Source of the DNA: Sphingomonas sp. AR_OL41
GTDB lineage: Bacteria > Pseudomonadota > Alphaproteobacteria > Sphingomonadales > Sphingomonadaceae
DNA length: 64,000 nt
Direction of reading: 5' to 3'
Assembly (NCBI RefSeq): GCF_029911635.1
Contig: NZ_JARYTI010000023.1
Coordinates: 1-64,000, forward strand
Under the pieces are notes generated by a model. It saw nothing but the letters and a program-made list of their open reading frames with translations. It was not told the origin of the DNA and did not search any database. Numbering within the stretch: the stretch's first letter is position 1; each line of letters starts with the position of its first letter. The translations under genes were made by a program, and so were the position numbers. Below, piece by piece: positions 62,909 to 64,000 of this stretch.

Positions 62909-64000
62909 ATGACCGGCCTTGAATTCGACTATATCATCGTCGGGGCCGGGTCAGCCGGAGCAGCACTTGCCAATCGCCTGAGTACCAACCCGGACATCCG
63001 GGTTCTGGTGCTTGAAGCCGGCGGCGAGGCGAACCATCCGTTCGTCAAAATGCCGCTCGGCTTTCTGCAGGCGCTGCGCAATCCGGAACTGGCCTGGCAG
63101 TTTCTGTCCGAGCCGGAACCACATCTGGGCGGCAAGCGATTCCCGCTGCCGCGCGGCAAAATGCTCGGCGGATCATCCTCGATCAACGGAATGGTTCATT
63201 TCCGTGGCCATCCCACCGATTTCGACGATTGGGTCGCGCTGGGCTGCCTCGGGTGGGACTACCAGAGCGTATTGCCCTACTTCAAACGTTCGGAAGACCA
63301 CTGGAGCGGCGGCAACGCCTGGCGTGGCAGTGGCGGCCCGATCCGTGTGGAGCAAGTCGATACCAACAGGTTGATGGCCGCCGAACTGCGCGCTTCGGCA
63401 GCGCTGGCTGGTTTTCCCTATAACCCCGACTATGACGGCGCCGACAATGAAGGTTGCGCCGATGTGCAGATTGCAATCCACAACGGCGAACGGTGCGGGT
63501 CCGCCGTAGGGTATCTTGCGCCGATCCGCGACCGCCACAACCTTCGGATCATCAAACATGCGCTGGCCAACCGGGTGCTGTTCGAGGCCAAACGCGCAAG
63601 CGGCGTCGAATTCGAGCACCATGGACAAGTCCGCCGCGCCGTCGCGGCGCGTGAAGTAATCCTGGCCGCTGGTGCCTATGGCTCTCCGCAGATCCTGATG
63701 CTTTCGGGCATCGGCCCAGCCGCTGACCTTGCGGCTCACGGGATCGAGGTGCTTCACGCATCACCCGGAGTTGGGCGGAACCTTCAGGAACACGTCCGTT
63801 TGGCGCACCAGTACGACGCGAAGGCACCGCACAGTTTCGCAGACGAACTGCGCTTCGATCGGGCGACGGTCTCGTTTTTGCGCTGGTACTTCCTCCGCAG
63901 CGGGAATTTTGCCAATCAGATCGCAGCAGGGTGCATCCTCGCAAGGTCCGCCCCCGGACTCGATCGGCCCGACTTGCAGATCATGTCCAGCCCCGTGCGG
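62909..64000 (+). CDS. GMC-family FAD oxidoreductase (alcohol/choline dehydrogenase-like), 3' end outside window
   Basis: The first 364 residues are visible and the frame is open to the window end. ADP-binding YIIVGAGSAGAALANRL at about residues 8-24, GMC signature 1 PRGKMLGGSSSINGMVHFRG, and signature 2 region GAYGSPQILMLSGIGPA. Family members oxidise primary alcohols, including aromatic ones, to aldehydes. ATG 62909 follows the Tat gene by 43 bp, so it belongs to the MFS-flavocytochrome operon and could oxidise the benzylic or cinnamyl alcohol made by the flavocytochrome. Confidence 0.9.
   Translation, partial: MTGLEFDYIIVGAGSAGAALANRLSTNPDIRVLVLEAGGEANHPFVKMPLGFLQALRNPELAWQFLSEPEPHLGGKRFPLPRGKMLGGSSSINGMVHFRGHPTDFDDWVALGCLGWDYQSVLPYFKRSEDHWSGGNAWRGSGGPIRVEQVDTNRLMAAELRASAALAGFPYNPDYDGADNEGCADVQIAIHNGERCGSAVGYLAPIRDRHNLRIIKHALANRVLFEAKRASGVEFEHHGQVRRAVAAREVILAAGAYGSPQILMLSGIGPAADLAAHGIEVLHASPGVGRNLQEHVRLAHQYDAKAPHSFADELRFDRATVSFLRWYFLRSGNFANQIAAGCILARSAPGLDRPDLQIMSSPVR

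Overview
The window is chromosomal DNA of a high-GC alphaproteobacterium, most likely a sphingomonad (Sphingomonas/Sphingobium type). The reasons are the lepB-rnc-era order, large TonB-dependent receptors, GTG/TTG starts, and several families of GC-rich intergenic repeats, including one with the familiar ccctgagcttgtcgaaggg core. No ribosomal RNA or reference gene is present, so the genus is an inference.

The first part (about 1-36.9 kb) is core genome. It holds a 5'-truncated ScfR/RamB-type regulator, an extended SDR, an HD protein with acetyl-CoA synthetase (acsA), an M13 peptidase, a TauD-type dioxygenase, a parDE-like toxin-antitoxin pair, glutathione reductase (gor), pgi, lepB-rnc-era with a nitrilase, a Sir2 deacylase whose 5' end has been rebuilt by a small insertion, a HEAT-like protein, an MBL-fold hydrolase, and a complete Kdp potassium system. 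The Kdp system includes kdpF and a second 27-residue membrane peptide that are too short for ordinary gene finders; kdpD is divergent and kdpE sits beyond kdpC. Then come a TonB receptor with a class A acid phosphatase behind a possible Pho box, a large DUF3857/transglutaminase/TPR protein, dapB-nth-small secreted protein, and tRNA-Arg(CCG).

Directly after the tRNA the base composition drops and an accessory catabolic island begins (about 36.94 kb to the window end). It carries two aldehyde dehydrogenases, an AcnA-type hydratase, an HMG-CoA-lyase-type lyase, an IclR regulator, a CaiB/BaiF CoA-transferase, an FAD aromatic hydroxylase, a gentisate-dioxygenase-like bicupin, an FAH-family hydrolase, a TonB receptor, a lignostilbene/isoeugenol-type carotenoid-cleavage oxygenase, an HpaB/HpaC monooxygenase with a TetR regulator, two VAO/p-cresol-methylhydroxylase-type flavoproteins (one with its own cytochrome c and a small Tat protein), an MFS transporter, a TauE/SafE permease, and a GMC oxidoreductase cut by the window end.

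Main finding: nearly every promoter in the island carries the same operator, a 13-bp 5-3-5 palindrome (AGAAC-N3-RTTCT), in six of seven cases with a further half-site exactly 20 bp away. This is the kind of three-half-site arrangement known for IclR regulators such as PcaU/PobR, and an iclR gene lies in the cluster behind one copy. The island therefore reads as one regulon. My inferred route is: outer-membrane and inner-membrane uptake; side-chain attack on a para-substituted phenol or stilbene/phenylpropanoid by the VAO flavocytochrome, GMC enzyme and CCD; aldehyde oxidation; ring hydroxylation to a (methyl)gentisate; ring cleavage; direct hydrolysis without a maleylpyruvate isomerase; and processing of the resulting C4/C5 diacid by hydratase, CoA-transferase and lyase (citramalate/citramalyl-CoA-like) to acetyl-CoA and pyruvate. 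The substrate is not proven by the sequence.
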